DNA of 64,000 bases from UBA2336 sp964404445 (GTDB lineage Bacteria > Bacteroidota > Bacteroidia > Cytophagales > Cyclobacteriaceae), in contig CAYOJW010000003.1 of NCBI GenBank assembly GCA_964404445.1, forward strand, positions 636,217 to 700,216, read 5' to 3'. Below are positions 1-8,425 of the stretch, piece after piece. The number at the start of each line of letters is the position of its first letter. Position 1 is the stretch's first letter. Below the pieces are notes generated by a model. The model did no database searches and was not told the DNA's origin. It saw only the letters and a program-made list of their open reading frames with translations. Position numbers and translations under genes: made by a program.

Positions 1-191
1 TGGAAAAACATAATCCGGCCATTCGCAGGTATGCGTGTACAGAAACGGGATTATATGTTTTGATCGGATCCAATGTTTTTGATGTTTCCGGAATTTCTAA
101 CGCAAAGGTAACACATATACCGGTATTTTGGTTCAGGTGTATTTTACTAATAAGAAAAAACCTTTGGCCGGGTGTTATGGCGTGGGTTTAA

Positions 192-851
192 TCAGCTATC
201 AAATTTCACTGCTTCGCGCAGCGTTTTTTCATCATACGCGAGGTTCATTTGATTGAGCACTTCCTGCGGCACGCCATCCCATTGCGTGGCCATGTTGCCG
301 GCATAACCAATATCCTTAATACCCATATCGCTGGTGAAAAAACCGGTGGTTACCAGGTCGCGCATTACATTAAAGAAGGCTACACCTTGTTTTATTTCGG
401 GCTTGGCTTTTTCGGGATAAGCGATTTGATCGACCAACGAAATTTGTTGTTGTGCAGAACAATCAATAAACGGTTTACCGAACTGTTTCAGGCATTGAAG
501 ATCAAGCCACTTTAACCCGCCCCGCACGGGTAATTGATAACCGGGTTTGTCTTTAACAATAAACTCGATGAAGGCGGGCACACCGGCTTCGGTAGCGCTG
601 CCCGAAACATTGTCTTTGGGGATAATGATGTCGGCCAGTACAGCGATGGTCAGCATTTCGTGATCATCGAAAAATTTTTCGGCTAACAATTTTTCATCGC
701 GTTGCTTTTCGTACGGATGGCGGTCGTAACCGAATGTGTGTTCAGGGTTAACCTGCGTTTCGTTTTTTGTTTCGGTTTCGCACGATTGTAGCATGGTTGC
801 CGCGCCCAGCGTTCCGAGTGTTATGGCTTTAAGGGAATCTCTTCTTTTCAT
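192..851 (-). CDS. Gluconate 2-dehydrogenase subunit 3 family protein, Tat-exported lipoprotein
   Basis: This 219-residue protein resembles the small subunit (subunit 3) of membrane-bound GMC-type sugar dehydrogenases, which escorts and stabilises the large flavin subunit in the periplasm. The N-terminus has a twin-arginine motif (KRRDSLK, residues 2-8), a hydrophobic stretch and a lipobox-like MLQSC, so it is probably Tat-exported and lipidated near Cys24. The body contains the family-typical segment around LADIIIPKD (about residues 73-81). It lies directly downstream of the GMC oxidoreductase gene in the same direction with a 32-base gap, which supports a two-subunit enzyme. The large subunit has no export signal of its own, so it may be carried out bound to this protein; that is inference. 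Confidence 0.85.
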   Translation of the reverse strand: MKRRDSLKAITLGTLGAATMLQSCETETKNETQVNPEHTFGYDRHPYEKQRDEKLLAEKFFDDHEMLTIAVLADIIIPKDNVSGSATEAGVPAFIEFIVKDKPGYQLPVRGGLKWLDLQCLKQFGKPFIDCSAQQQISLVDQIAYPEKAKPEIKQGVAFFNVMRDLVTTGFFTSDMGIKDIGYAGNMATQWDGVPQEVLNQMNLAYDEKTLREAVKFDS

Positions 852-883
852 AATACCTCACCTCCGGGAGTAGGAGGAATTTG

Positions 884-2623
884 TTAAATGTTTTGCTGTT
901 TAATCTGTTCGATAATATAATCGGATGCACGCCACGATAACGCAAGGATAGTCCACGTAGGGTTTTTATCGGCTTGCGAAACAAAGGCTCCGCCATCGAC
1001 TACAAACAGGTTTTTGCAATCGTGCGCCTGGTTAAATTTATTGAGTGCCGATCGTTTTTTATCGTTGCCCATGCGTACGGTGCCTACTTCGTGAATAATG
1101 CGACCGGGTGTTTGAAGCCCGTAATGTGTGTCGGCACCGGCAATGCCATAAGTAATGGTTGCGCCCATTTTGTGCATGATTTCCTGAAAGGTTTCCTGCA
1201 TGTGCTTAGCCTGTTGGATTTCGTAATCGCTCCACTTGTAATGAAAGCGTAACACCGGGATGCCAAACTTATCCACCACGTTCGGGTCAATCTCACAATA
1301 ATTGTCTTCGCGCGGAATGGCTTCACCGCGACCGTCCATGCCAACACCCGATCCGTAAAAATACCGGTGATCGTCTTTTAACGATGCACCATAACCACCG
1401 GCTGGTTTCATGTTGCCGTTGCGGTCGGGAAATTTTCCGTTGTAGTTTTGAACACCAAAACCAAACCCGTAGGAGGGCATTCCCATACCGCCCCAGTATT
1501 CGATGTGATACCCACGCGGAAAGTTGAGTTTTTTGTTATCGAGCCACCAGGGCGAATACACGTGCATACCGCCCACACCATCTTCGTTGTAGCGTTTACG
1601 GTTAAAAAGCGAGGGTAAGATACCGCCCATACCCACACCGGTTGAGTCGTGCAGGTATTTGCCAACTACGTTGCTGGAGTTGGCCAACCCGTTGGGGTGT
1701 GCCGATGATTTAGAGTTCAACAGCAAACGTGCCGACTCGCACGCACTGGCCGCCAGCACCACTACTTTGGCGTTTACTTCGTACTCCTGCATATCATCTT
1801 TCGATATGTATGAAACACCCGTGGCCAATCCATCGCTGTTGGTAAGCACTTCGCGTACCATGGCGTTGTTGATCACTTCTAAGTTATTGGTTTTAACGGC
1901 AGGTTTAATCAGGCATGACGATGATGAGAAGTCGCCATACACGGTACAACTGCGACTGCACTGGCCGCAATAAAAACATGCGCCACGATCGTCATTAATT
2001 TTTTTGGTAAGAATGGATAACCGTGACGGGATAACGGTTACACCCGATGCTGTTGCGGCATTTTTGATAATAAGTTCGTGCAGGCGGGGCTTTGGAGGCG
2101 GAAGAAATTTGCTGTCGGGATCGTTCGGTAAATTTTCTTTCGTGCCGAATACGCCAATCAGATCATCCACTTTATCGTAATAAGGGGCGATGTCATCGTA
2201 ACTAATAGGCCAGTCATCGCCCAGGCCGTCATGGCTTTTGCCTTTAAAATCTTTCGGGCCAAAGCGTAACGATATACGGCCCCAGTGGTTAGTGCGCCCG
2301 CCTAACATACGCGACCGAAACCAATCGAATTTTGATCCGGCTACGTGTGTATAAGGTTCGCCTTCCAATTCCCAACCGCCATACGCGGCATCAAAATCGC
2401 CAAACGGCCTGAACGTTGTTGAAGCGCCCCTGCGCGGGGATGCCGATGGCCATTTCAGTTGTGTTACGTTTTTAGCGGGGTCGAACCAGGGGCCGGCTTC
2501 GAGCACAAGCACTTTTAAACCGGCTTGTGTTAATATGTACGCGGCCATGCCGCCCCCGGCACCAGACCCTACAATGCATACATCATATTGCTTGGTTGAT
2601 TTTTTTATTTGCAGATCAGCCAT
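884..2623 (-). CDS. GMC family oxidoreductase (FAD-dependent)
   Basis: This 579-residue glucose-methanol-choline oxidoreductase probably oxidises an alcohol or sugar with FAD. The dinucleotide-binding GSGAGG is at residues 19-24, followed by the acidic end of the fold (VLVLEAG). The C-terminal GMC region holds HEVGTVRMG (about 510) and a NPTWTILAL segment (about 555), which carry the catalytic His/Asn type residues. A cysteine cluster CxxCGxCxxxC lies at about residues 213-225 with a further Cys about 13 residues on; it is typical of the bacterial branch that pairs with a gluconate-dehydrogenase subunit 3, but whether it binds metal or forms disulfides is unknown. The partner gene lies immediately downstream. 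The substrate cannot be read from sequence. Confidence 0.9.
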   Translation of the reverse strand: MADLQIKKSTKQYDVCIVGSGAGGGMAAYILTQAGLKVLVLEAGPWFDPAKNVTQLKWPSASPRRGASTTFRPFGDFDAAYGGWELEGEPYTHVAGSKFDWFRSRMLGGRTNHWGRISLRFGPKDFKGKSHDGLGDDWPISYDDIAPYYDKVDDLIGVFGTKENLPNDPDSKFLPPPKPRLHELIIKNAATASGVTVIPSRLSILTKKINDDRGACFYCGQCSRSCTVYGDFSSSSCLIKPAVKTNNLEVINNAMVREVLTNSDGLATGVSYISKDDMQEYEVNAKVVVLAASACESARLLLNSKSSAHPNGLANSSNVVGKYLHDSTGVGMGGILPSLFNRKRYNEDGVGGMHVYSPWWLDNKKLNFPRGYHIEYWGGMGMPSYGFGFGVQNYNGKFPDRNGNMKPAGGYGASLKDDHRYFYGSGVGMDGRGEAIPREDNYCEIDPNVVDKFGIPVLRFHYKWSDYEIQQAKHMQETFQEIMHKMGATITYGIAGADTHYGLQTPGRIIHEVGTVRMGNDKKRSALNKFNQAHDCKNLFVVDGGAFVSQADKNPTWTILALSWRASDYIIEQIKQQNI

Positions 2624-2667
2624 CAGGTAAAGGTTTGCCGAAAGCTAATGGTTTCTGCGATAAAGAT

Positions 2668-2683
2668 TACCCTGAACAGGGTA
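2668..2683. promoter_or_regulatory. Perfect dyad upstream of the GMC gene
   Basis: TACCCTGAACAGGGTA is a perfect 7-2-7 inverted repeat between the end of yidD and the start of the GMC oxidoreductase gene. No T-run follows it on either strand, so it is not a standard terminator. It has the same TACCCT-N4-AGGGTA architecture as the dyad upstream of hmuT, so it may be an operator; this is inference. Confidence 0.4.
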
Positions 2684-2688
2684 CTTTC

Positions 2689-2925
2689 TTACGAATGGTT
2701 GTGGTGATGTTTTTTAGGAACGGGATCGTAACCGCTTGTACCCCACGGATGGCAGCGTGCAATGCGTTTGGTTCCCAGCCAGATACCTTTCATTACGCCC
2801 CATTCGCGGATGGCTTCGATAGCATACTGCGAACACGAAGGCGTATGCCGGCAGTGCGCTCCCAAATGCGGTGAAATGGCAAGCTGGTAAAAGCGGATGG
2901 GCAGTATGAAAAGTTTTTTTAGCAC
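2689..2925 (-). CDS. yidD: Membrane protein insertion efficiency factor YidD
   Basis: This 78-residue protein matches YidD, a small inner-membrane-associated protein that assists YidC-dependent insertion of membrane proteins. The family signature is clear: an amphipathic N-terminus (IRFYQLAISP), then CRHTPSCSQYAIEAI with the conserved cysteines, and RCHPWGTSGYDPVP near the end. The length is normal for the family. The start is GTG; no ATG in frame gives a full-length N-terminus. Unusually for this gene, it is not next to rnpA, rpmH or yidC but sits between a GMC oxidoreductase and a BlaR-like protease. The start codon lies in the 3' arm of a perfect hairpin. Confidence 0.93.
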   Translation of the reverse strand: MLKKLFILPIRFYQLAISPHLGAHCRHTPSCSQYAIEAIREWGVMKGIWLGTKRIARCHPWGTSGYDPVPKKHHHNHS

Positions 2926-2949
2926 CGGACTTATTATAATGTCCGGTGC
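2922..2949 (-). promoter_or_regulatory. Perfect 9-bp hairpin overlapping the yidD start codon
   Basis: GCACCGGAC and GTCCGGTGC flank a 10-base AT loop. Read on the minus strand, the GTG start of yidD lies inside the 3' arm, so the folded RNA would bury the start codon. There is no T-run after the hairpin, which argues against a simple terminator for the upstream M56 gene. Confidence 0.5.
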
Positions 2950-2962
2950 AAAAGTAAAGCGA

Positions 2963-4321
2963 TCAATTTGATTTTTTTGTATATGTTTTGTCGAAATATG
3001 CGTGTGTCATTAAATTGACCTGAAACTTGTACTGGCCGTAATGGGCGGCATTTTTGAGAAGCCTGCTTTGAGAAAAGTACACAATATCAGATGGGATATA
3101 TTTTTTCAGATCGCTATTGCTGATTCTTCTACCATCAAGCCAGACACCGTACGTTTTTTCATCTTCCCAAGAGGCAAATTGTGTGCTGCCGGGCGATTGT
3201 TTGATGGGTATCGGGCGTGGGTAAAGAAAAAAGGCATACGTTGAGCGATAATTAACCAATTTTTGTTCCTCCGACAGTTGTTCATAAAGCTCAATCATTT
3301 TTTTCTTCTTTTCGGCACTTAGTGAAGATAGATCGTAGTAAGCATAGGTTTGGCCGTTTTTATTTTTTCTTACTTGTCTTGTTTCTTCAATGAGTACATC
3401 AAATTCCAGCGTATCGGATTGTTGTGTCGAAGGATCAGGAATGATGATTGTTTTTTGAAATGGCGGTTGAGAATAAACCCTTTGCGGGAAAGTTATGGCA
3501 GCGCAGCAAATGATGATTAGGGACATTATAACCTTAATCATTGCACGGAAGTGATTTTTTGTTGTGGTCATCATAACGAATCGTTTTTTGGTAACAGAAT
3601 AGTTGAAACTGCTGGTTAATGGTATTGGATGTAATGAAGATTGATGCAGTAGCATAAGCTGATATTCATTGATGGGATAGTTTTTAAGCACTCCCTGATC
3701 GGCTATAAATTCATGGTTTAATTGAATGGCTTTTTTGTAGAAGGGTAACGCGGGATTGAACCACATCAGGCACTGCATAAATTCAATTATCAGAATGTCG
3801 AGTGTATGTTTTTGATCTACGTGTGTGAGTTCGTGTGTAAGTATTTGGGGATTATCAAAATCTTTTTTGCATAGAAATATATAGTTCAGAAATGTAAAGG
3901 GTACAGAAATTTTATCGTCCAGAATAATAAAAGAATTTTGATAAGCGATTTTTTTATGATTCCTGATTTTAGATAGCAAGGCTATAAGATTAGCGGTGAA
4001 ACGAAACAATAGAATAACAGAGATTAGTATATACGCAAATTTCAGTAAGCTGTACGGGCTAAATTCAGAAGCTTGCTGTATAGGATGGGGAGTTGACAGG
4101 ATGGTTTCATTTATCTTTTGTTGCGGCACGGTTATCTCTTCAAGCCATTGCCCGGGTAAAGGAGTTTCAATAGTAACAAGTGGTAATAGCAAAGAAAGAA
4201 TCAGGCATAGGGGTAAATAAAATCTTTTGAAAGTGTGAATCTTTTCTTTCTCTAAAAAAATATAGTAGGCAGCGATTAATAAAGCCGAGCATAAAACAGA
4301 TTTGATCAGGTATGCAATCAT
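2963..4321 (-). CDS. M56 family metallopeptidase (BlaR1/MecR1-like)
   Basis: This 452-residue membrane protein has the M56 architecture: a first membrane segment (about residues 5-25), further hydrophobic segments (about 33-50 and 90-115), and then a zinc protease motif HELTH (about 163-167) with a downstream NHEFIAD segment supplying the third ligand. Another membrane segment follows at about 260-285, then an extracytoplasmic C-terminal domain of about 165 residues that is not a penicillin-binding sensor. In this family the protease cleaves or inactivates the partner BlaI-type repressor. The start overlaps the end of the blaI-like gene by 4 bases, indicating translational coupling. No beta-lactamase gene is adjacent, so the signal sensed is unknown. 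Confidence 0.88.
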   Translation of the reverse strand: MIAYLIKSVLCSALLIAAYYIFLEKEKIHTFKRFYLPLCLILSLLLPLVTIETPLPGQWLEEITVPQQKINETILSTPHPIQQASEFSPYSLLKFAYILISVILLFRFTANLIALLSKIRNHKKIAYQNSFIILDDKISVPFTFLNYIFLCKKDFDNPQILTHELTHVDQKHTLDILIIEFMQCLMWFNPALPFYKKAIQLNHEFIADQGVLKNYPINEYQLMLLHQSSLHPIPLTSSFNYSVTKKRFVMMTTTKNHFRAMIKVIMSLIIICCAAITFPQRVYSQPPFQKTIIIPDPSTQQSDTLEFDVLIEETRQVRKNKNGQTYAYYDLSSLSAEKKKKMIELYEQLSEEQKLVNYRSTYAFFLYPRPIPIKQSPGSTQFASWEDEKTYGVWLDGRRISNSDLKKYIPSDIVYFSQSRLLKNAAHYGQYKFQVNLMTHAYFDKTYTKKSN

Positions 4322-4689
4322 TTCCTTTTCTTTTTAAGTTGCTGATCGATTAATTTTTTAAGGTCTTCCAGTTCTTTTTCTGAAAGATTTGTAGCTGTTG
4401 TAAAGAACGAGGCAAACTGCAAGGCCGAGTCATTGAAGAAACTCTTAATCATGGAGTTTACATGCTTCGAAAAGTATTGTTCTTTTTTTATTAAGGGATA
4501 ATATTCCCGGGAGTTGCCGTGCAGTGTGTACCCAACAAAACCCTTATCCTGCATACGTTTCAATAGCGTGGCTACTGTTGTGGCGGCTGGTTTGGGATTT
4601 GGAAATTTATCAAGCAACTCTTTAAAAAATATTTTTTCGCTTGACCATAGGTGTTCCATTACCAATTCTTCTGCTTTGGAAAGGCTCAT
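4318..4689 (-). CDS. BlaI/MecI/CopY family transcriptional repressor
   Basis: This 123-residue winged-helix repressor matches the BlaI/MecI family: an N-terminal MSLSKAEELVMEHLWS, a recognition region with KPAATTVATLLKRMQDKGFV (about residues 33-52), and a C-terminal dimerisation helix region. Proteolysis by the M56 partner encoded immediately downstream would relieve repression. A dyad-rich segment 13 bases upstream of the ATG is a good candidate for autoregulation. Known relatives regulate beta-lactamase, copper export or stress genes; the target here is not evident because the operon seems to contain only the repressor and protease. Confidence 0.92.
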   Translation of the reverse strand: MSLSKAEELVMEHLWSSEKIFFKELLDKFPNPKPAATTVATLLKRMQDKGFVGYTLHGNSREYYPLIKKEQYFSKHVNSMIKSFFNDSALQFASFFTTATNLSEKELEDLKKLIDQQLKKKRK

Positions 4690-4701
4690 TTTCTATTAGG
4701 T

Positions 4702-4731
4702 TAGAATATATTCTACAAATATAGAATATTC
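4702..4731. promoter_or_regulatory. Putative BlaI operator (two dyads)
   Basis: TAGAATATATTCTA (4702-4715) is a perfect 14-base palindrome and GAATATTC (4724-4731) a second one, 19 bases centre to centre. They sit just upstream of the blaI-like ATG at 4689. The core differs from the staphylococcal TACA/TGTA box, so assignment rests on position and symmetry. Confidence 0.55.
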
Positions 4732-4845
4732 ATTTAAAAGAAAAAGCGATCCCTCAATTTTTTTGGTGAAAAATTTGAAATTTATGTGCAGACGGGAATA
4801 ACGTACTATTTCGTATCAGTCACCGATAAGGGCGACCTTTAACAA

Positions 4846-6354
4846 TTAATTGTCGATTGTATATCCCATCTCGCCATCTTTGCCGTCCATTAACTGAACG
4901 CCCAGCGCTTTGAGGTCGTCACGGATTTTATCGGACAAAGCAAAGTTTTTATCGGAGCGGGCTTTTTTGCGCAGGTCGATCAATACGTTAATTACACCAT
5001 CCATTAATTCCTGATTGTGGCTTTCTTCGTCTTTAATGCCCAGCACATCTTCCATGATGGCGATGTAGGTATTCTTAAAGGAATCGAAAGTTTCTTTACT
5101 AACTGAAGCGAACTTCAGGTTGCCCGATTTGAAATCGTTAATGCGTGCCGACATCTCGAACAATACAGCTAATGTTTTAGCCGTATTAAAATCATCGCTC
5201 ATGGTCAGGTAGCATTCGCTTACCATGCGGTTGAGATCGGATGTTAACGCGGCATCGTCCGTACCTGAACCGGTATGTTCTAAATTTTTTACAGTGGCTA
5301 ATGCGTTCGATAATTTTTTGAAGCCTTTTTCGGCAGCACTCAGGGCTTCGTTCGAGAAATCGAGCGTACTGCTGTAATGCGATTGCAACATAAAGAACCG
5401 TACGGCCATCGGGCTATACGCTTTTGCTAACAGGGGGTGCGAACCTGCAAACAACTCACGGGGTAAAAATGAGTTGCCCTTGCTTTTGCTCATCTTTTCA
5501 CCGTTTACGGTAAGCATATTGGTGTGCATCCAGTAACGCACCGGTGATTTGCCCAATGCACCAACATTTTGTGCGATCTCACATTCGTGGTGTGGGAACT
5601 TCAAATCCATACCGCCTCCGTGAATATCGAATTGTTCGCCCAGGTACTTTATGCCCATGGCCGAGCATTCCAAATGCCAGCCGGGAATGCCTTCGCCCCA
5701 CGGTGATGCCCAGCGCTGAATGTGGTTGGGTGATACGGCTTTCCATATCGCAAAGTCAATCGAATTTCTTTTTTCATCCTGTCGGTCGAGTTCGCGCGTG
5801 CCTTCCAGCAACTCGTCAATGTTACGACCGCTTAACTCGCCATAGTTATGTTTCTCGTTGTATTTGCGCACATCGAAATACACCGATCCGTTTACTTCGT
5901 AAGCATAACCGTTGTCGAGGATTTTCTTCACCATTTCGACCTGTTCAACAATGTGCCCGGTAGCGGTGGGTTCAATGCTTGGCGGAAGGATGTTAAACAT
6001 ACGGCACACATCGTGAAAACCGGTGGTATATTTTTGTACGATTTCCATCGGTTCGAGCTGTTCGAGCTTCGCGCTTTCTTCGATACGGTCAACACCTACA
6101 CCGGCATCGTTGGTGAGGTGGCCGGCATCGGTAATGTTGCGTACATACCGCACTTTATACCCCAGATGGGTGAGGTAACGGAAAACCACATCGAAGGAAG
6201 CAAACGTGCGCAGGTTGCCAAGGTGTACTTCGTTATAAACCGTTGGCCCACACGAGTATAAGCCTACAAAATGTGCTTTTACGGGTGTAAAGAGTTCTTT
6301 CTCACCGCTCAGGGAGTTTGATATAGAAACGGGGTATTTTTCGTACAGTGTCAT
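4846..6354 (-). CDS. cysS: Cysteine--tRNA ligase
   Basis: This 502-residue class I aminoacyl-tRNA synthetase charges tRNA-Cys in the cytoplasm. The ATP-binding HIGH-type motif appears as HLGNLRTF (about residues 40-47), and KMSKSKGNS is the second signature (about 293-301). Zinc ligands are visible at CGPTVYN (Cys35), WHLECSAMG and FPHHECEIAQ. The C-terminal part includes the DALR-type helical domain and anticodon-recognition end. Length is typical. It stands alone on the minus strand, divergent from riboflavin synthase. Confidence 0.97.
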   Translation of the reverse strand: MTLYEKYPVSISNSLSGEKELFTPVKAHFVGLYSCGPTVYNEVHLGNLRTFASFDVVFRYLTHLGYKVRYVRNITDAGHLTNDAGVGVDRIEESAKLEQLEPMEIVQKYTTGFHDVCRMFNILPPSIEPTATGHIVEQVEMVKKILDNGYAYEVNGSVYFDVRKYNEKHNYGELSGRNIDELLEGTRELDRQDEKRNSIDFAIWKAVSPNHIQRWASPWGEGIPGWHLECSAMGIKYLGEQFDIHGGGMDLKFPHHECEIAQNVGALGKSPVRYWMHTNMLTVNGEKMSKSKGNSFLPRELFAGSHPLLAKAYSPMAVRFFMLQSHYSSTLDFSNEALSAAEKGFKKLSNALATVKNLEHTGSGTDDAALTSDLNRMVSECYLTMSDDFNTAKTLAVLFEMSARINDFKSGNLKFASVSKETFDSFKNTYIAIMEDVLGIKDEESHNQELMDGVINVLIDLRKKARSDKNFALSDKIRDDLKALGVQLMDGKDGEMGYTIDN

Positions 6355-6389
6355 AGATATGTAAACGGGAGCGAAGGTATAATTAAATG

Positions 6390-6488
6390 ATGAATTGCGA
6401 ATGTAGAATTACGAATTGTTATTCACCGAATAGGGAGGTTACTTTAGCTGCTTCTGTTAGTGTTATCAGTTATCAGTTAATCGTAATG
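6390..6488. repeat. Two short heptanucleotide repeat tracts
   Basis: In the cysS-ribE intergenic region, 6390-6417 contains four 7-base units of the form nnGAATt (ATGAATT, GCGAATG, TAGAATT, ACGAATT), and 6454-6488 holds five units related to nGTTATC (two exact GTTATCA copies). Strict period 7 without coding sense suggests short tandem repeats like the heptamer STRR elements known from cyanobacteria. No FMN riboswitch is recognisable here. Confidence 0.55.
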
Positions 6489-6512
6489 TAATTTTTCTGA
6501 TTAATTTCGGGC

Positions 6513-7100
6513 ATGTTTACAGGGATTATCGAGGCATTTGGTACGGTGAAATCTATCCGGCAGGAAGGTTCAAATAAACATTTTTTGATTGAGAGCGACA
6601 TCAGCAACCAATTGAAGGTGGATCAGAGCGTGTCGCATGATGGCGTGTGCCTAACTGTAGTACAGGCAGAAGGTAATACACACACGGTTACGGCTATTGA
6701 TGAAACCCTTCAAAAGTCGAACTTAGGAAAACTCAAACCGGGCGACAGCATAAACCTCGAACGGTGCATGGTCGCCAACGGCCGGTTTGATGGTCACATT
6801 GTTCAGGGACACGTTGACCAAACAGGTATTGTAAAATCGGTTACGGAACTAAATGGTAGTTGGCTGTTTACGATTGAATACGATGCCGCACCGGGTAATG
6901 TAACGGTCGAGAAAGGTTCTATTTGTGTTAACGGTGTAAGCCTTACCTGTTTTAATTCAACCGATAATGGATTTACAGTTGCGATCATTCCATACACCTA
7001 TGAAAACACAAGCTTTAAATCGCTGAAGGCGGGCGATAGTGTAAACCTTGAGTTTGATATAATCGGGAAATACGTGAAACGCCTTTTGGGCAGGGCGTGA
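6513..7100 (+). CDS. ribE: Riboflavin synthase, alpha subunit
   Basis: This 195-residue protein is the lumazine-dismutating riboflavin synthase, which converts two 6,7-dimethyl-8-ribityllumazine molecules to riboflavin. It starts with the invariant MFTGIIEAFG and consists of two homologous beta-barrel halves; the first contains VSHDGVCLTV (about 40-49) and the second SICVNGVSLTC (about 136-146), both with the ligand-binding Ser/Gly/Val pattern, and GHIVQGHVD lies between. Length and ends are typical. It is a lone gene, not linked to other rib genes in this window, and no FMN riboswitch precedes it. Confidence 0.96.
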   Translation: MFTGIIEAFGTVKSIRQEGSNKHFLIESDISNQLKVDQSVSHDGVCLTVVQAEGNTHTVTAIDETLQKSNLGKLKPGDSINLERCMVANGRFDGHIVQGHVDQTGIVKSVTELNGSWLFTIEYDAAPGNVTVEKGSICVNGVSLTCFNSTDNGFTVAIIPYTYENTSFKSLKAGDSVNLEFDIIGKYVKRLLGRA

Positions 7101-7235
7101 TTGTACCGTTAGAAAATGCGCGGTTTTTGCTGTTTTTAGGGGATATACCGTTTTCCCGGTATTAAAAAATACAATGAAATACGTATTTCGTGGTGTGTGT
7201 ATTGCGGGCAACTTAGCCTGTAAAATTGGTCTGCT

Positions 7236-7775
7236 ATGGAATACACTTTTAAAAATACCGCCCACGATGCCGCCCATACCATTTTACTGAACGATTATAA
7301 TATGACGGTACGGGTTTCGGGCAACGAAACCGTTGTGCCTTATGCCAATATTGTTTCGGTACGTCTGTTTAAAACCTCGAAACAGGTTTTTCAAATGCTG
7401 ATTACGTGTACCAATCAGCCGCCAGTAATGGTAAGTAATGTGTACATTTCAATGGATGGTAAGGTGGACGACCGTTCGCGTGTATATAGTACGTTTGTGC
7501 GTGTGCTGCATTATCATTTAAAAGATAAAAGCAAGGCTGTATATAAAACAGGGGGTAGTCGTAAACAGCTCACTCGTTGGAGTATCGCTTTGGTAACCTT
7601 TGCGTTTGTGTTTTGTTTTGTGATGGATTACCTCGGCTTGGGCTTTTTTAATCCGTATGCAGAGGCAACGGTTCTATCGTTTGTTTTCCTGTTGATTTTG
7701 GGCATGGCTTACCTCCGGCAATTACCGAAAGATTACACTGCTCATAATATTCCGTTGCCTTTGCTGCCGGTGTAA
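7236..7775 (+). CDS. Hypothetical two-helix membrane protein
   Basis: I do not recognise this 179-residue protein. Residues 1-110 look like a soluble beta-rich, possibly PH-like domain (many alternating hydrophobic residues and no signal peptide). Two membrane segments follow, at about 120-140 (ALVTFAFVFCFVMDYLGL) and 148-165. The arrangement, a cytoplasmic N-terminal domain with a C-terminal helical hairpin, is what can be said from sequence. It ends one base from the 3' end of the convergent PAP2 gene. There is no obvious functional partner. Confidence 0.7.
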   Translation: MEYTFKNTAHDAAHTILLNDYNMTVRVSGNETVVPYANIVSVRLFKTSKQVFQMLITCTNQPPVMVSNVYISMDGKVDDRSRVYSTFVRVLHYHLKDKSKAVYKTGGSRKQLTRWSIALVTFAFVFCFVMDYLGLGFFNPYAEATVLSFVFLLILGMAYLRQLPKDYTAHNIPLPLLPV

Positions 7776-8366
7776 TTACCGTGTGGGTAAAATTTGCGGC
7801 ACGTTATGTCTTTTCAGCCAAACAAATTGTTGTGTTTTAAAGCCAATCCATCCGCAAAGCAGCCCAATCGATAACCCCACAAGAATATCGCCCGGGTAAT
7901 GTACGCCTAAGTAAATGCGGGTGTAGGTCATTGCCACAGCCCAAACGAAGAGTGTCCACATCCACGTAAAACGGTTCCTGAAAATCAGCCAGAAAAACAT
8001 GGCTGTTGCAAACGTATTGGCCGCATGGCTTGATGCAAAGCCGTACTTACCTCCTGTATAACCATTCACTAAGTGAACAATGCCCTGTAATGACGGCTCG
8101 CGCGAAGGGCGAAACCGCTCAAAGAAGGGCTTCATAAAACCGCTGGTGATGCGGTCGGTCAGTAAAATGGTAACAGCAATACCAATCAGTATAATCCAGG
8201 CATCGTGCTTAAAATACCGGATGGTGATGTACAGCAGGAATAAATACAACGGCAGCCAAAACAGTGTTTTGGTTACCCACAACATAACGGGGTCTAAAAA
8301 CGGAGTGTGAAAACTGTTCAGGTAAACGAGCAATTCTTTATCCCGTTCAATTAGCCAGTCGATCAT
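7776..8366 (-). CDS. PAP2-family membrane phosphatase
   Basis: This is a phosphatidic acid phosphatase type 2 membrane protein, likely dephosphorylating a lipid such as undecaprenyl diphosphate or phosphatidylglycerophosphate at the membrane surface. The three family motifs are present: FFERFRPSREP (the K/R-x6-RP motif), ASSHAANTF (the PSGH-type motif) and TRIYLGVHYPGDI (SR-x5-H-x3-D type). Several membrane helices separate them. I place the start at MIDWLIERD (8366) because the longer reading frame overlaps the divergent ctlX gene and adds a sequence with no family resemblance; this yields 196 residues, the usual size. Confidence 0.88.
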   Translation of the reverse strand: MIDWLIERDKELLVYLNSFHTPFLDPVMLWVTKTLFWLPLYLFLLYITIRYFKHDAWIILIGIAVTILLTDRITSGFMKPFFERFRPSREPSLQGIVHLVNGYTGGKYGFASSHAANTFATAMFFWLIFRNRFTWMWTLFVWAVAMTYTRIYLGVHYPGDILVGLSIGLLCGWIGFKTQQFVWLKRHNVPQILPTR

Positions 8367-8425
8367 GTAACGTGCGTTTATGTTCAAATTTACTGAAGTC
8401 TGTACCAAAAGGTGTAACTTTCGAT

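Noticed and set aside
3..191. An open frame of about 63 codons running from the left edge
   Set aside because: It has no start in the window, no recognisable family pattern and an AT-rich composition like intergenic DNA; too little evidence to call a partial gene.
5848..6261. Plus-strand open frame of 137 codons
   Set aside because: It lies entirely within cysS on the opposite strand, whose motifs are unambiguous; it is a shadow frame.
6355..6512. Possible FMN riboswitch before riboflavin synthase
   Set aside because: The conserved RFN core sequences are not found; the region holds heptamer repeats instead.
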